32,650 nt of DNA from Candidatus Woesearchaeota archaeon (GTDB lineage Archaea; Nanobdellota; Nanobdellia; Woesearchaeales; GW2011-AR9), in the NCBI GenBank assembly GCA_018303045.1, contig JAGVYX010000009.1, forward strand, positions 1-32,650, in the 5' to 3' direction. Both the position numbers and the translations under genes were made by a program. Below are positions 6,824 through 20,161 of the stretch, in pieces; the first letter of the stretch is position 1; every line of letters begins with the position of its first letter. The notes beneath the pieces were generated by a model. That model was not told the DNA's origin. It searched no databases and saw only the letters and a list, made by a program, of their open reading frames with translations.

Positions 6824-9394
6824 ATGAGACACCAAGTTAACGAAAAAATTGAAAGCATCACCTTCGGAATCTTTTCGCCAAAGCAGATTGTAGCCGCTTC
6901 TACAGCTAAAGTGGTTACCCCGGAATTGTATGACCGTGAAGGCTATCCGGTGGACGGCGGATTAATGGACCTGCGCCTGGGTGTAATTGATCCCGGGCTG
7001 CGCTGTAAAACCTGTGGGCAGAAGCTAAAAGAATGCCCCGGGCATTTTGGCTATATTGAATTAGCCAGGCCGGTAATTCATATTCATTTTGTAAAGCAAA
7101 TTTTAGACTTGTTAAAATTAACCTGCAAATCCTGCGCTCGCGTATTAATTCCAGATGAAAACTTAAAGAAATATTTCGGCATCCTGGAAAAGGTCGGCAG
7201 GGAGGAAGGATTTGAAGCGCGAAGGAAGAAAATAAAAGCCATCGTTAATAAGTACAAAGTTAAGGAAAAATGCCCTCACTGCAACACGGCTCAGGATAAA
7301 ATTAAATTGGATAAGCCTTACACCGTTTATGAGAATGAAGTTCGATTAAGCCCGATAGAAATCAGGGCCAGATTAGAAAAAATATCTAATGATGACCTGG
7401 AAACGTTTGGGTTCAAATCGGGGAATTTCAGGCCGGAATGGCTGATCATTACCGTTATGCAGATCCCGCCGGTAACGATGAGGCCCAGCATAACCCTGGA
7501 GTCTGGCGAGCGCAGTGAAGACGATTTGACCCATAAATTGGGAGATATCGTCAGAATCAATCAGCGGCTATTTGAAAATATTAATGCCGGAGCGCCGGAA
7601 GTAATCATTGAGGATTTATGGGACTTGCTGCAGTATCATATCACTACTTTTTTTAATAATGAAGTTCCTCAATTGCCTCCAGCCCGCCATCGCGGCGGGC
7701 AGATTCTGAAAACTCTAGCCACCAGAATCAGCAGCAAGGATGGAAGAATCAGGCATAATCTAGCCGGTAAAAGAACCGATTTCTCTGCCAGAACGGTAAT
7801 CAGCCCGGATCCGTTAATAAGTTTAAATGAAGTAGGCGTTCCTTTTAGCATGGCCATGGTGCTTACCGTGCCTGAACGAGTTACGGAATGGAATATCGAA
7901 TATTTAAAAAAATATATTGCTAATGGAAGCAAGGTTTATCCGGGAGCTAATTATACCCTTAAATCGGACGGCCGAAGAAAAACCATTACTGAGGAAACCA
8001 AAGCGGAGATTTTGGAAGAATTAGAGCCGGGATTCATTGTGGAGCGGCACTTGATTGATGGCGATATCGCTCTATTCAACCGGCAGCCATCGCTGCACCG
8101 GATGAGCATGATGTGCCATCGGGTTAAAGTTCTTCCCGGGATGACTTTCCGCTTAAATCCAGCGGTCTGCAATCCTTATAACGCTGATTTTGACGGCGAT
8201 GAAATGAACCTGCATATTCCGCAGACTGAAGAAGCCCGCGCTGAAGCTCAAGTATTAATGCTGGTGGAAACGCAAATTATCAGCCCTCGCTATGGGTTAA
8301 GCGTAGTAGGCTGCATTCAGGATGGAATTACCGGCAATTACCTTTTAACTAAAGAGCTGGTCTTAACTAGGAATGAGGCTGTTGATCTGCTTTATTCCTC
8401 AGGGGTAGATGATTTGTCGGCTTTGCCTAACAAGGAAAAGATTGATGGCAAGGAAGTTTTCTCGGTGTTATTGCCGGAAGACTTTAATTTTGTGGGAAAG
8501 GATAAAAGCGGCAATGATGTAAAAATCGTTAATGGGCAGTTAAAGTCTGGATGCATGGATAAAGCAAATTTAGGGCAGGAAAGCGGATTGATGCTGAGAA
8601 ACATTTATGAAAAGTACGGCCCGACATTTACTTCCGGCTTGCTGGGTAAAATTTCTAAACTGGGAATTACGGTGTTATCTAGAAGAGGATTTTCCATTGG
8701 GCTGGCGGATATGGACTTAGAAGAAGGAGCCAATGAAGAAATAAAAGAAGTTATTGCCAAGGCTGAAGAAGAGGTAAATCAGTTAATTAATTCCTACAAT
8801 CAAGGCAAGCTGGAATCCCTGCCTGGCAGAACGGTAGCTGAAACTTTAGAGTTAAGAATCCTGGAATCATTAAACAAAGCCCGCAACAAAAGCGGCACTA
8901 TAGCCATGAAGCAAGTTAGAGACAGCGCAGCCTTGATTATGGCTAAATGCGGCGCCAGAGGCAATCCTTTAAATATTGCTCAAATGACAGCTATTGTTGG
9001 GCAGCAGGCGTTGCGGGGCAAGAGAATTGAGAGCGGGTACCGCAGCCGGACCCTGCCTTATTTTAAGCCCAATGATCTAAGCCCTAAAGCCAGGGGGTTT
9101 ATTAAAAGCAATTTCAAGGAAGGATTAAAGCCGCATGAATTCTTCTTTGGAGCCATGACTGGAAGAGACGCCTTAATGGACACGGCATTGCGTACGCCTA
9201 AATCCGGATACCTTTACCGAAGGCTGTCTAATGCCATGCAGGATTTAAAAGTGGAATATGATGGCACGGTCAGAGATGCCAGCCGGAAAATTGTCCAGTT
9301 TTTGTATGGCGAAGATGGCTTGGACGTTTCCAAGACAGAGAATGGCGCGCTGGATATTAAAAAAATAATTCAACAAGTCCTAGGAGCCAAATAA
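6824..9394 (+). CDS. rpoA1: RNA polymerase subunit A' (largest subunit, N-terminal part)
   Basis: 856 aa, containing the clamp, active site and funnel. The absolutely conserved catalytic loop NADFDGD is at residues 453-459, where three Asp residues hold the catalytic magnesium. The clamp zinc site is C61, C64, C71, H74 ([14 protein letters not shown]), and a second zinc site is formed by CKSC and CPHC near residues 104-107 and 151-154. The [16 protein letters not shown] motif is also present. The start ATG 6824 is supported by a GGTGAT Shine-Dalgarno just upstream. It ends at the usual A'/A'' boundary; A'' follows after 10 nt. Confidence 0.97.
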   Translation: MRHQVNEKIESITFGIFSPKQIVAASTAKVVTPELYDREGYPVDGGLMDLRLGVIDPGLRCKTCGQKLKECPGHFGYIELARPVIHIHFVKQILDLLKLTCKSCARVLIPDENLKKYFGILEKVGREEGFEARRKKIKAIVNKYKVKEKCPHCNTAQDKIKLDKPYTVYENEVRLSPIEIRARLEKISNDDLETFGFKSGNFRPEWLIITVMQIPPVTMRPSITLESGERSEDDLTHKLGDIVRINQRLFENINAGAPEVIIEDLWDLLQYHITTFFNNEVPQLPPARHRGGQILKTLATRISSKDGRIRHNLAGKRTDFSARTVISPDPLISLNEVGVPFSMAMVLTVPERVTEWNIEYLKKYIANGSKVYPGANYTLKSDGRRKTITEETKAEILEELEPGFIVERHLIDGDIALFNRQPSLHRMSMMCHRVKVLPGMTFRLNPAVCNPYNADFDGDEMNLHIPQTEEARAEAQVLMLVETQIISPRYGLSVVGCIQDGITGNYLLTKELVLTRNEAVDLLYSSGVDDLSALPNKEKIDGKEVFSVLLPEDFNFVGKDKSGNDVKIVNGQLKSGCMDKANLGQESGLMLRNIYEKYGPTFTSGLLGKISKLGITVLSRRGFSIGLADMDLEEGANEEIKEVIAKAEEEVNQLINSYNQGKLESLPGRTVAETLELRILESLNKARNKSGTIAMKQVRDSAALIMAKCGARGNPLNIAQMTAIVGQQALRGKRIESGYRSRTLPYFKPNDLSPKARGFIKSNFKEGLKPHEFFFGAMTGRDALMDTALRTPKSGYLYRRLSNAMQDLKVEYDGTVRDASRKIVQFLYGEDGLDVSKTENGALDIKKIIQQVLGAK

Positions 9395-9404
9395 TGGTGA
9401 GCCA

Positions 9405-10547
9405 ATGAAACATGACGAGGTATTAAAAGAATACAGTGAAAAATTATCGCCAGCCCTGCTGCAGGAAATCGCTGCGTCTGTTCCGGCAAATATCGCTAAA
9501 GAGAAATTAATTAAAATTCTGGAAGAAGCGGCGGGGTTATATTCCAGGGCTAAAATTAATGCCGGAGAATGCGTTGGGTTAGTAGGCGCTGAAAGCATTG
9601 GCGAGCCTGGCACGCAAATGACTTTAAACACTTTCCACCTGGCCGGGGTAGCTGAGATGAACGTTACTACGGGCTTGCCCAGAATTATTGAAATTTTTGA
9701 CTGCCAGAAAGAAATTAAAACGCCGATGATGGAAGTATTTTTGAAAGCGCCGCATAATACTATTGATAAAGTGAAAAAATTTGCTGCGGCCTTAAAAGAA
9801 ACGTTATTTGGCGAATTAGTTTCAGAATATTCCTTAAATATTTATGAGCAAACATTAACTCTAAAAATTAATGAAACTTTAATGAAAGACTATGGCTTTA
9901 CTGATATCAAAGAGCTGGCTAAATTGCTAAAAACCAAATCCAAGGGTTTTATCAGCGAGACCAAAGACTATCTGATTATTTTTACCCAGAAAGATAAAGG
10001 CGGGGAAAATTTAAAAGAAATGTATGGATTAAAAGAAAAATTAAAAGTTGTAAAAATCAAGGGAATAAAAGGCGTAAAGCAGGTTTTGCCGGTTAAGCGG
10101 GGCGAGGAATATATTATTCTTACTTCTGGCACCAACTTGAAAGATATTTTGCAGTTATCCGAAGTTGATGCAACTAGAACTTACGGCAATGATCTTAGGG
10201 AGGTTTATGAAGTGTTGGGTATTGAAGCTGCCAGGCAGGCGATTATTAATGAGGTGTATAAAGTTATGGAAGCGCAGGGGTTGAACATTGATATTCGCCA
10301 TATAATGCTGGTGGCCGACATTATGTGCGCATCCGGGGCGGTGAAAGGAATTACTCGGTATGGTGTGGTTAGCGAAAAGGCTTCCGTGCTGGCGAGGGCG
10401 TCTTTCGAAACTCCCATTAAGCATTTAATCAATGCGGCGTTGGAAGGCGAGGTTGACCGGTTAACTTCAGTCGTAGAAAATGTAATGATTAATCAGCCCG
10501 TTCCCTTAGGCACGGGATTGCCGGGATTAGTTACCAAGATGAAATAG
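9405..10547 (+). CDS. rpoA2: RNA polymerase subunit A'' (largest subunit, C-terminal part)
   Basis: 380 aa, completing the largest subunit with the trigger loop, jaw and C-terminal clamp. The trigger-loop sequence [20 protein letters not shown] followed by [18 protein letters not shown] is near residues 58-92. The C-terminal clamp motif is [19 protein letters not shown]. The start ATG 9405 follows a GGTGAGCC Shine-Dalgarno between the genes. No intein or insertion is seen. Confidence 0.96.
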   Translation: MKHDEVLKEYSEKLSPALLQEIAASVPANIAKEKLIKILEEAAGLYSRAKINAGECVGLVGAESIGEPGTQMTLNTFHLAGVAEMNVTTGLPRIIEIFDCQKEIKTPMMEVFLKAPHNTIDKVKKFAAALKETLFGELVSEYSLNIYEQTLTLKINETLMKDYGFTDIKELAKLLKTKSKGFISETKDYLIIFTQKDKGGENLKEMYGLKEKLKVVKIKGIKGVKQVLPVKRGEEYIILTSGTNLKDILQLSEVDATRTYGNDLREVYEVLGIEAARQAIINEVYKVMEAQGLNIDIRHIMLVADIMCASGAVKGITRYGVVSEKASVLARASFETPIKHLINAALEGEVDRLTSVVENVMINQPVPLGTGLPGLVTKMK

Positions 10548-10588
10548 TTAGAAGAATTTTTAAAGACAACCTTAATACTTTATTAAAA

Positions 10589-10882
10589 ATGGCGCAAACA
10601 GAACCACCAGCGGAATTGGAACAAAATTTAGCCCTAATAAAAGTTAAATTGCAGGATGGAAAAGCTATTTTGGGAACAGCAGCAGTTATCAAAAAGTTGC
10701 GCGGCGGAATGTTAGAGTCCGTTTTTCTGGCTCGAAATTGTCCTGACACGATAAAAAATGATCTCCAGCATCTGGCTAAATTGGGTAATATTCCAGTTGA
10801 GGTTTTATCTCTGGACAACGAAGAATTAGGCGTATTTTGCAAAAAAGGTTTTTTTATCTCTGTTCTTGGCGCGATGAAATAA
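10589..10882 (+). CDS. rpl30e: Ribosomal protein L30e family protein
   Basis: 97 aa, an eL30/L7Ae-fold ribosomal protein, found at this place in many archaeal polymerase operons. Typical features are GKAILGTAAVIKKLRGGMLESVFLARNCPD and a hydrophobic C-terminal segment GVFCKKGFFISVLGAM. Start ATG 10589; the nusA start codon follows the stop directly. Confidence 0.88.
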   Translation: MAQTEPPAELEQNLALIKVKLQDGKAILGTAAVIKKLRGGMLESVFLARNCPDTIKNDLQHLAKLGNIPVEVLSLDNEELGVFCKKGFFISVLGAMK

Positions 10883-11296
10883 ATGAATCGCATAATCTTT
10901 GATCAGGAGATATTAGGGTTGTCTTCCCTTCTCGAGAATAGAACTCATGCCCGCATTAAGGATGTTTTTAGGGATGAGGAAATAATTTATGTTATTGTTG
11001 CTCCCGGCGAAATGGGGAAAATCCTGGGGAAGGGCGGAGAAACGATTAAAAGGCTGCAGCAGCAGCTGGGGAAGAGAATTAAGGCTGTTGAATTTAATGA
11101 TGCAGTGGAAATGTTTGTGAAAAACATTATTTTTCCGCTGAAAGTAGAAGAAATTATTCAGGAAGGGCTTGTGGTGTTAATCAAAGACTCGCAGAAAAAA
11201 ACAAAAAGTTTATTAATCGGGCGTAATGGGAGGAATTTGAAGTTGATCAATAGAGCCGTTAAGCGGTTTTTTAACGTGGAAGTTAAAGTAATATAA
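10883..11296 (+). CDS. nusA: NusA-like transcription factor (KH domains only)
   Basis: 137 aa, the archaeal short form of NusA, consisting only of two KH RNA-binding domains and lacking the bacterial polymerase-binding N-terminus and S1 domain. Two GxxG signatures are visible: GKILGKGGETIKRLQQQLG (about residues 45-63) and LLIGRNGRNLKLINRAV (about 111-127). It abuts rpl30e and precedes rpsL, the standard archaeal order. Confidence 0.93.
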   Translation: MNRIIFDQEILGLSSLLENRTHARIKDVFRDEEIIYVIVAPGEMGKILGKGGETIKRLQQQLGKRIKAVEFNDAVEMFVKNIIFPLKVEEIIQEGLVVLIKDSQKKTKSLLIGRNGRNLKLINRAVKRFFNVEVKVI

Positions 11297-11327
11297 TTAA
11301 GTAAGTAATAATAAAGAAAATATAAAA

Positions 11328-11747
11328 ATGGCTAAAAAATCCCGAGGATTAAGAGCGGCAAAGAAATTGCGAAAGCGCCGGCGGCAGTTTAAGCTAATGA
11401 GAAGATCCAAGCTAAAGAAGAAAGTAGACCCTTTATCTGGTTCTTCGCAAGCTAAAGCTATTGTTCTGGAGAAACTTCAGGTGGAAGCCAAACAGCCCTG
11501 CTCGGGCATGAGAAAATGCGCTCGCGTCCAATTAATTAAAAATGGGAAACAGATTACTGCCTTCATGCCGGGAGATGGCGCCCAGAAACTGATCAATGAG
11601 CACGATGAAGTTATCGTTGAATGCATCGGTGGGAAGATGGGAAGAGCTAAAGGTGATCTTCCTTGCATCAGATGGCAGGTAATTAGAGTTAACGATCAAA
11701 GCTTGGATGCCTTATTGAAAGGTAAATTGGAGAAAGCCAGAAGATGA
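11328..11747 (+). CDS. rps12: Small subunit ribosomal protein S12 (uS12)
   Basis: 139 aa, the decoding-centre ribosomal protein. The N-terminus is very basic ([23 protein letters not shown]). The conserved loops [15 protein letters not shown] and [14 protein letters not shown] contact the decoding site. Archaeal-type length. It is in the same transcript as nusA and rps7, with AT-rich 30-60 nt gaps on either side. Confidence 0.95.
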   Translation: MAKKSRGLRAAKKLRKRRRQFKLMRRSKLKKKVDPLSGSSQAKAIVLEKLQVEAKQPCSGMRKCARVQLIKNGKQITAFMPGDGAQKLINEHDEVIVECIGGKMGRAKGDLPCIRWQVIRVNDQSLDALLKGKLEKARR

Positions 11748-11804
11748 GGAAAAACAACGATTTTTCAGCATCTTCTAAAACTCCAGAGGATTTTTGTTAG
11801 ATAA

Positions 11805-12404
11805 ATGGCCGAAATAAAATTTTTCAATAAATGGACTGCTGAAGGAGTTCAAGTAACGGACTTGGGCTTGCAGAGGTATTTAACTCTGCAGCCAAAAATT
11901 ATTCCCAAGACCGGCGCCAGATATGCTGGCAACAGGTTTCATAAATCACAGACTTTTATCGTAGAAAGATTAGCCACCAAGCTAATGAATTCCGGCCATC
12001 GCGCTAAGAAGCATCTTCTGAGTTCCGGGCATAACAGCGGCAAGAAAAATCATGCCTTAAGCATTGTGGAAGAAGCCCTGAAAAAAGCTGAAGTAAAATT
12101 AAAAAATAATCCTTTAGCGATATTAGTAAAAGCTGTGGAAAATGCTGCTCCCCGGGAAGAAGTTATTGCCATTGAATATGGCGGAGCTCGTTATCCGAAA
12201 GCCGTGGATATTGCTCCGCAGCGAAGAATTGACTTGGCTTTGCGGTTCATGACGCAGGGAGCTTACGCTAAATCATTCAATAAAAAAGTTAAAATCGAAG
12301 ATGCTTTAGCGGAAGAAATTATTTCTGCTGCCCAGTGTTCCGGCAAAAGCGCGGCTGTTTCTAAAAAGAAAGATTTGGAGCGGCAGGCAGCCAGCAGCAA
12401 GTAG
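11805..12404 (+). CDS. rps7: Small subunit ribosomal protein S7 (uS7)
   Basis: 199 aa, an rRNA-binding protein of the small-subunit head, archaeal length. Family motifs include KLMNSGHRAKKHLLSSG, VKAVENAAPREEV, ARYPKAVDIAPQRRIDLALRFMTQGA and a C-terminal helix. In most archaea EF-2 or EF-1 alpha would follow; here the operon ends and a convergent groEL begins after 171 bp of AT-rich sequence. Confidence 0.95.
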   Translation: MAEIKFFNKWTAEGVQVTDLGLQRYLTLQPKIIPKTGARYAGNRFHKSQTFIVERLATKLMNSGHRAKKHLLSSGHNSGKKNHALSIVEEALKKAEVKLKNNPLAILVKAVENAAPREEVIAIEYGGARYPKAVDIAPQRRIDLALRFMTQGAYAKSFNKKVKIEDALAEEIISAAQCSGKSAAVSKKKDLERQAASSK

Positions 12405-12575
12405 AGTTCTAGGTTGAATGGGGGAAAATTTCTTTTCCCTGATTTAGGCAATCTTAAAAATTAAAGATAACTAGAAATAAATCCACAAAAATTAGTTATG
12501 TCTTTTGTATATAATAACTGCTATTTATTGTTCAAAAATTAATATCAGTTACTATAGAATAAAAAAATAAAAACT

Positions 12576-14470
<1,895 letters not shown>

Positions 14471-14504
14471 AGGCAGCACCCCGCTATTTTTTAGAATTTT
14501 TTAC

Positions 14505-14644
14505 GATTTGGTTAATGTTAGTATGATTTAATGAAGATTTGGTTAATGTTAGTATGATTTAATGAAGATTTGGTTAATGTTAGTATGATTTGATGAAGAT
14601 TTGGTTAATGTTAGTATGATTTGATGAAGATTTGGTTAATGTTA
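14505..14644 (+). repeat. Tandem array: four 31-bp units plus a partial unit, upstream of groES
   Basis: Units begin GATTTGGTTAATGTTAGTAT and run on with GATTTAATGAA; starts at 14505, 14536, 14567, 14598 and a partial at 14629. Units are nearly identical; the last two complete ones have TTGATGAA instead of TTAATGAA. They are contiguous, without spacers, so this is not a CRISPR array. The array fills the promoter region of the - strand groES-groEL operon, 35 to 175 bp from the start codon, and each unit carries GTTAATGTTAGT, related to sequences upstream of grpE. Confidence 0.92.
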
Positions 14645-14647
14645 ATT

Positions 14648-14682
14648 TATGTTAATGATAGTCTTTTAAATGTTAATGATGG
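14648..14682 (-). promoter_or_regulatory. Candidate regulatory sites of groES, shared with grpE
   Basis: ATGTTAATGATA (+ strand, about 14649-14660) and ATGTTAATGAT (about 14670-14680) lie upstream of the tandem array. The 12-mer recurs exactly upstream of grpE (about 32456-32467). The orientation relative to the gene is the same in both. The role as an operator is inferred. Confidence 0.4.
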
Positions 14683-14763
14683 TTTTTTAAATTGCTTATA
14701 TTTAAAGATTGTGAGAGAAAATTACAGATTTTTGTTCTGGAAATAAAATTATGGCTTCAAAAG

Positions 14764-14773
14764 TTATTTATAG
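14764..14773 (+). promoter_or_regulatory. Putative TATA box of the 122-aa gene
   Basis: TTATTTATAG, about 22-30 bp before ATG 14795. At this distance transcription would start at or next to the ATG, suggesting a leaderless mRNA; there is no Shine-Dalgarno, which fits. Confidence 0.4.
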
Positions 14774-14794
14774 TGTTAAATTTTTGTTTAACTA

Positions 14795-15163
14795 ATGGCC
14801 GATAAACAGCTTTGGAACGTTCACTATAAATTTTACGAAGCGATGGGATTTGGAGAGGGCAGCATTATATCAAGATGTTATCTCGTAGTTGCTGGCAGTG
14901 AAGAGGAAGCTTTGGCGAAGGGCAATAAGGTGTTTGCAGGAATTTCTACAGATCATGCCGGGCTAGTCGGTGGTGAGAAAGAAGTTAATGGCCGCGTGAT
15001 TTTAAGAGATCTGGAAAAAAAGGTCGGCATTTATGAAGGGCTAAATTTAATTCCTCCCCAGCTGGACGGCTTAGATGCTGTAAATTTTGAACTTGAGACC
15101 AAAGTTCAATTTGACGACCAGAATATTAAAGTAGCTTATCTTCCAAGACCAAAAACCGGTTAA
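14795..15163 (+). CDS. Hypothetical protein (122 aa)
   Basis: A soluble acidic protein starting MADKQLWNVHYKFYEAMGFG. It has an alternating pattern suggestive of a small alpha/beta fold: WNVHYKFYE strand, CYLVVAGSEEEALAKGNKVF strand-helix, then GRVILRDLEKKVGIY, and a C-terminus LETKVQFDDQNIKVAYLPRP. I recognise no family or catalytic residues. It stands alone between divergent groES and convergent tgt. Probably a real gene, since it is long, follows a TATA box and has sensible composition. Confidence 0.75.
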   Translation: MADKQLWNVHYKFYEAMGFGEGSIISRCYLVVAGSEEEALAKGNKVFAGISTDHAGLVGGEKEVNGRVILRDLEKKVGIYEGLNLIPPQLDGLDAVNFELETKVQFDDQNIKVAYLPRPKTG

Positions 15164-15213
15164 TTGTAATTTATTATTCAGGAATTTTTCTTTAAAAAAC
15201 TTTAAATCGTTTT

Positions 15214-16305
15214 TCAAAATTGGTCTTTAAATTCCTTAAACTTTCCTTTCTTAATTGCTTCTTTTGCTTCCTCAAGCATTCTTTGTATGAAAAAGAGATT
15301 ATGGATGCTCAAAAAACGTTTAACAATCGGCTCTTTAACCTTGATTAAATGATGCAGGTAAGCCCGAGTATAATTGTTGCAAGTATAACAATTGCATCCC
15401 TGTTCGATTGGAGAAAAGTCATCTTGATATTTTAATTGCTCAATCAATACATTTCCCTGTCTGGTAAATAATGTTCCTCTTCTTCCCACCTGGGTTGGAT
15501 ATACTGAGTCAAAACAATCGATGCCCCGGCCAATTAATTCCAGCATTTCTTTCGGCGAACCGATACCCATGACGTAACGCGGCTTTTCTTTAGCAATATA
15601 TGGCAGCACGGCATCAATGGCTTGATACATTTTTTCTTTCGGCTCACCGATAGCCACTCCGCCAATGGCTACGCCATCAAAAGCTAACGAATTAATGAAT
15701 TTAGCAGATTGCTCTCTTAATTCCGGGTAAAAATTGCCCTGCGCGATGCCAAACAATAACTGGCTGGAATTTTGCTCTCGCTTTAATTTTTGATGCCATT
15801 CCAGACTTTCTTTTCCCCAGCGATGCGTATTTTCCATAGCTAATTTAGCTTCTTCATAAGAGACGCCATAACCAGACATATCATCCAGCATCATGGCTGC
15901 GTCGCTGTTAATGGCTAGTTCTATCTCCATAATTTTTTTTGGAGTAATGATTACTTTACTATTGTCATAAGGACTTCTGAAATGCAACCCTTTTTTATAT
16001 TTCTCCTCAAAAATCCCCCGGGACATCTGGAATCCACCGCAATCCGTGAAAATAATTCCAGAAAAATTCATGAACTGGTGAATTCCGGCAGCTTTCTTAA
16101 TTATTTCAATTCCCGGCTTTAGGCTAAGAATCAAGGCGTTGGCGATAATGGCTTTAATCCTTATATGCTTATAGTCATCGGTAGTAATTACCTTGCCGGT
16201 GGCTTTGGTAGCTGCGGGCATGAAAAAAGGAGTTTCTATCGTTCCGTGAGCAGTAGTTAATTGGCCTATTCTGGCGCTGCCGTCCTGGTGAGTTATTTGG
16301 AACAT
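15214..16305 (-). CDS. tgt: tRNA-guanine transglycosylase, bacterial-like architecture
   Basis: 363 aa. Exchanges guanine in tRNA for a 7-deazaguanine base. The TIM-barrel is complete: the base-pocket motif TDCGGFQ (D88; usually TDSGGFQ), GGVAIGEPKEKM, the nucleophile D266 in CFDSVYPT, and a zinc site C304, C306, C309, H335 (CNCYTC...H). Length and the C-terminal layout YTRAYLHHL...IHNL match bacterial queuine-type TGT, without the C-terminal PUA and extra domains of archaeosine TGT. Whether it acts on G34 (queuosine) or G15 (archaeosine) cannot be told from the sequence alone. The local tRNA-Tyr and tRNA-Asp carry G34. Divergent from kae1. Confidence 0.92.
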   Translation of the reverse strand: MFQITHQDGSARIGQLTTAHGTIETPFFMPAATKATGKVITTDDYKHIRIKAIIANALILSLKPGIEIIKKAAGIHQFMNFSGIIFTDCGGFQMSRGIFEEKYKKGLHFRSPYDNSKVIITPKKIMEIELAINSDAAMMLDDMSGYGVSYEEAKLAMENTHRWGKESLEWHQKLKREQNSSQLLFGIAQGNFYPELREQSAKFINSLAFDGVAIGGVAIGEPKEKMYQAIDAVLPYIAKEKPRYVMGIGSPKEMLELIGRGIDCFDSVYPTQVGRRGTLFTRQGNVLIEQLKYQDDFSPIEQGCNCYTCNNYTRAYLHHLIKVKEPIVKRFLSIHNLFFIQRMLEEAKEAIKKGKFKEFKDQF

Positions 16306-16421
16306 CTAATGCAATTTCCAGCCTTATTTTATAAGATTATCTGGATTTAAATTAATGATGGAGAAAGCTTAATATTATTTAAAGCAATATTTTTTAAAAT
16401 AGAGGCTTTCCCTAATGTTTT

Positions 16422-17414
16422 ATGATCACCCTCGGCATCGAATCCACCGCCCATACCTTTGGCATAGGCATGGTAACAGACAGAGGCAAAATCCTCGCTA
16501 ATGTTAAAGACAGCTATAGCTCCCTAAATGCAGGCATGATCCCTGACCAGGTAGCCGAACATCACCAATTGGTGAAAGGTGAAATTTTAAAACAAGCTTT
16601 ACGGGAAGCCAAAATAGATTTAACTGATGTTGATTATCTGGCTTATTCATCTGGCCCGGGAATTGATCCCTGTTTGTGGGTCGGGTATAATTTTGCTAAA
16701 GAGCTGTCGGAAAAAATAAAGAAACCATTAATTGCTGTTAATCATTGCGCAGCTCATTTAAGCATTGGCAAGCTCTATAATCAATTAAAAGATCCCGTTT
16801 ATCTGTATGTTTCCGGAGTTAATACGCAGATTATTATTGAGAAAACTGCTGACAGAAAAAGCCACTATGTGGTTCTAGGCGAAACTCTGGATATCGGTTT
16901 AGGAAATATGTTGGATAAATTGGGCCGAATAATGGGTTTAGGGTTTCCGGCAGGACCCGGAATAGAAGAATTAGCTAAAGGGGGTAAATATCTAGAACTG
17001 CCTTATGTTGTTAAAGGCATGGATGCATCGTTTTCAGGAATTTTAACCAAAGCGCAGCAATTATATGAGCGCAAACAGGCAACTAAGGAAGACCTTTGTT
17101 TTTCTGTTCAGGAAACTTGTTTTGCCATGATAACTGAAGTGGCTGAACGAGCCCTGGCGCATACAGGTAAAACAGAACTGGTCTTGATTGGCGGAGTGGG
17201 CGCTAATCAACGATTCTGCGAAATGTTGCAAATAATGTGCAAAGAGAGAAAAGCTGAATTTTATAATGTTCCAATAGGCTTGGCTGGCGATCAGGGAGCG
17301 ATGATTGCCTGGGAAGGTTTTTTAAGGAAAGGACAGTATGGTGATGGACAGTATGATGATAGACAGTATGGTGAAGGAGGAGTAAAACCGCACTGGAGGG
17401 TGGATGAAGTTTGA
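16422..17414 (+). CDS. kae1: tRNA N6-threonylcarbamoyladenosine synthase catalytic subunit Kae1
   Basis: 330 aa, ASKHA-fold enzyme of the KEOPS complex that makes t6A37 in ANN-decoding tRNAs. Metal ligands H108 and H112 are in NHCAAHLSIG; the nucleotide-binding motifs GIESTAHTFGIG (residues 4-15), YVSGVNTQI and LIGGVGANQRF are present. The C-terminus ends PHWRVDEV as in the family, so there is no Bud32 fusion. Just before it is an in-frame expansion GQYGDGQYDDRQYGEGG encoded by about three 15-bp repeats (17332-17377). The stop overlaps the start of the next small ORF. Confidence 0.95.
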   Translation: MITLGIESTAHTFGIGMVTDRGKILANVKDSYSSLNAGMIPDQVAEHHQLVKGEILKQALREAKIDLTDVDYLAYSSGPGIDPCLWVGYNFAKELSEKIKKPLIAVNHCAAHLSIGKLYNQLKDPVYLYVSGVNTQIIIEKTADRKSHYVVLGETLDIGLGNMLDKLGRIMGLGFPAGPGIEELAKGGKYLELPYVVKGMDASFSGILTKAQQLYERKQATKEDLCFSVQETCFAMITEVAERALAHTGKTELVLIGGVGANQRFCEMLQIMCKERKAEFYNVPIGLAGDQGAMIAWEGFLRKGQYGDGQYDDRQYGEGGVKPHWRVDEV

Positions 17415-17665
17415 AATTAAGAAAAATAAAACTATCTAAGCGCGCTCCGGTTTATTTCTTACGAAATGAAATTAGAAGAGAAGTTAATAGGCTGACCATC
17501 CCGTATGGTGTTGATCCGATTAGTGGTTCTTCTTATATCCCAAGATTCTTGGAAGATTTAGAGGCTGAATATGAATGTTATTTTAGAACCAAAGAATTTG
17601 TTACAAAAACTAGAGCCAAATCTTGGCGGCAGTATGTTTATGCTGGGTTGCAATGGTCAAATTGA
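17411..17665 (+). CDS. Small basic hypothetical protein (84 aa)
   Basis: Starts at TTG 17411 overlapping the kae1 stop by 4 nt; a GGAGGGTGG Shine-Dalgarno lies 9-16 nt upstream, inside kae1, and there is no alternative ATG near. The product is basic, with a charged N-terminal half (LRKIKLSKRAPVYFLRNEIRREVNRL) and aromatic C-terminus (WRQYVYAGLQW). No family is recognised. Coupling to kae1 suggests co-translation, but a role in tRNA modification is only a guess. Confidence 0.6.
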   Translation: MKLRKIKLSKRAPVYFLRNEIRREVNRLTIPYGVDPISGSSYIPRFLEDLEAEYECYFRTKEFVTKTRAKSWRQYVYAGLQWSN

Positions 17666-17770
17666 GAATTTTCTTGCGCGTAATGATTTAACGACCATTG
17701 TAGATAAGTTACGATTATTGCCAATCAACTTTTAAGATAAATACGAACTAACTATCAAACCTCCGATACC

Positions 17771-17780
17771 TTTATAAACC
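17771..17780 (+). promoter_or_regulatory. TATA box of gyrB
   Basis: TTTATAAACC, 76 bp upstream of the gyrB ATG. The predicted start is near 17800, leaving a leader of about 55 nt with a small inverted repeat TTTATCG/CGATAAA around 17803-17818. No Shine-Dalgarno is seen before the gyrB ATG. Confidence 0.5.
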
Positions 17781-17840
17781 TAAAAAGGCTCTTGAATTTA
17801 CGATTTTATCGACGATAAACCAAGGAAATCCCCCCCTTAA

Positions 17841-19772
<1,932 letters not shown>

Positions 19773-19784
19773 GGTGGTTAAAAT

Positions 19785-20045
19785 ATGAAATTAAGAATTA
19801 GTCCGGAAACTCTTAAAAAAGTAGCTTATGGCTTTATTTTAACTGGTTTTTTAGGATATGTCGGTACTCAAGCTTATCTTCGCAAAAGAAATGCTGAGTT
19901 TGAGCAACAGAAATCAGCATCTCAACAACTTGTTGAGCATCAGGCCAATTATCAATTCTGCGATAACTTAATGAAAGAAACCGCCGGCGATTCAGGTTTA
20001 GAAGGATTTGTTTTAGACAAAGTAAAAATTTCCGGCTGGTGTTGA
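19785..20045 (+). CDS. Small membrane-anchored hypothetical protein (86 aa)
   Basis: Starts at ATG 19785, 12 nt after gyrB, with GGGTGG as a possible Shine-Dalgarno. One hydrophobic segment (about residues 13-30, VAYGFILTGFLGYVGTQAYL) is followed by a charged, possibly helical region with RKRNAEFEQQKS. Two Cys residues are near 65 and 86. Probably co-transcribed with gyrB. Function unknown. Confidence 0.6.
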   Translation: MKLRISPETLKKVAYGFILTGFLGYVGTQAYLRKRNAEFEQQKSASQQLVEHQANYQFCDNLMKETAGDSGLEGFVLDKVKISGWC

Positions 20046-20161
20046 TAACGGCCGATCCTGCAGAGTAGTTCTGGCTGGATGTTCTACAGAGTAATGGGAT
20101 AAATATTCTTTTAACCTTTTTTTAGAAACTTAAATAAAGAAAGCCTTAATTGAGGTATCAA

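Noticed and set aside
14505-14644. CRISPR array
   Set aside because: The 31-bp units are directly adjacent with no spacers, and no cas genes are present.
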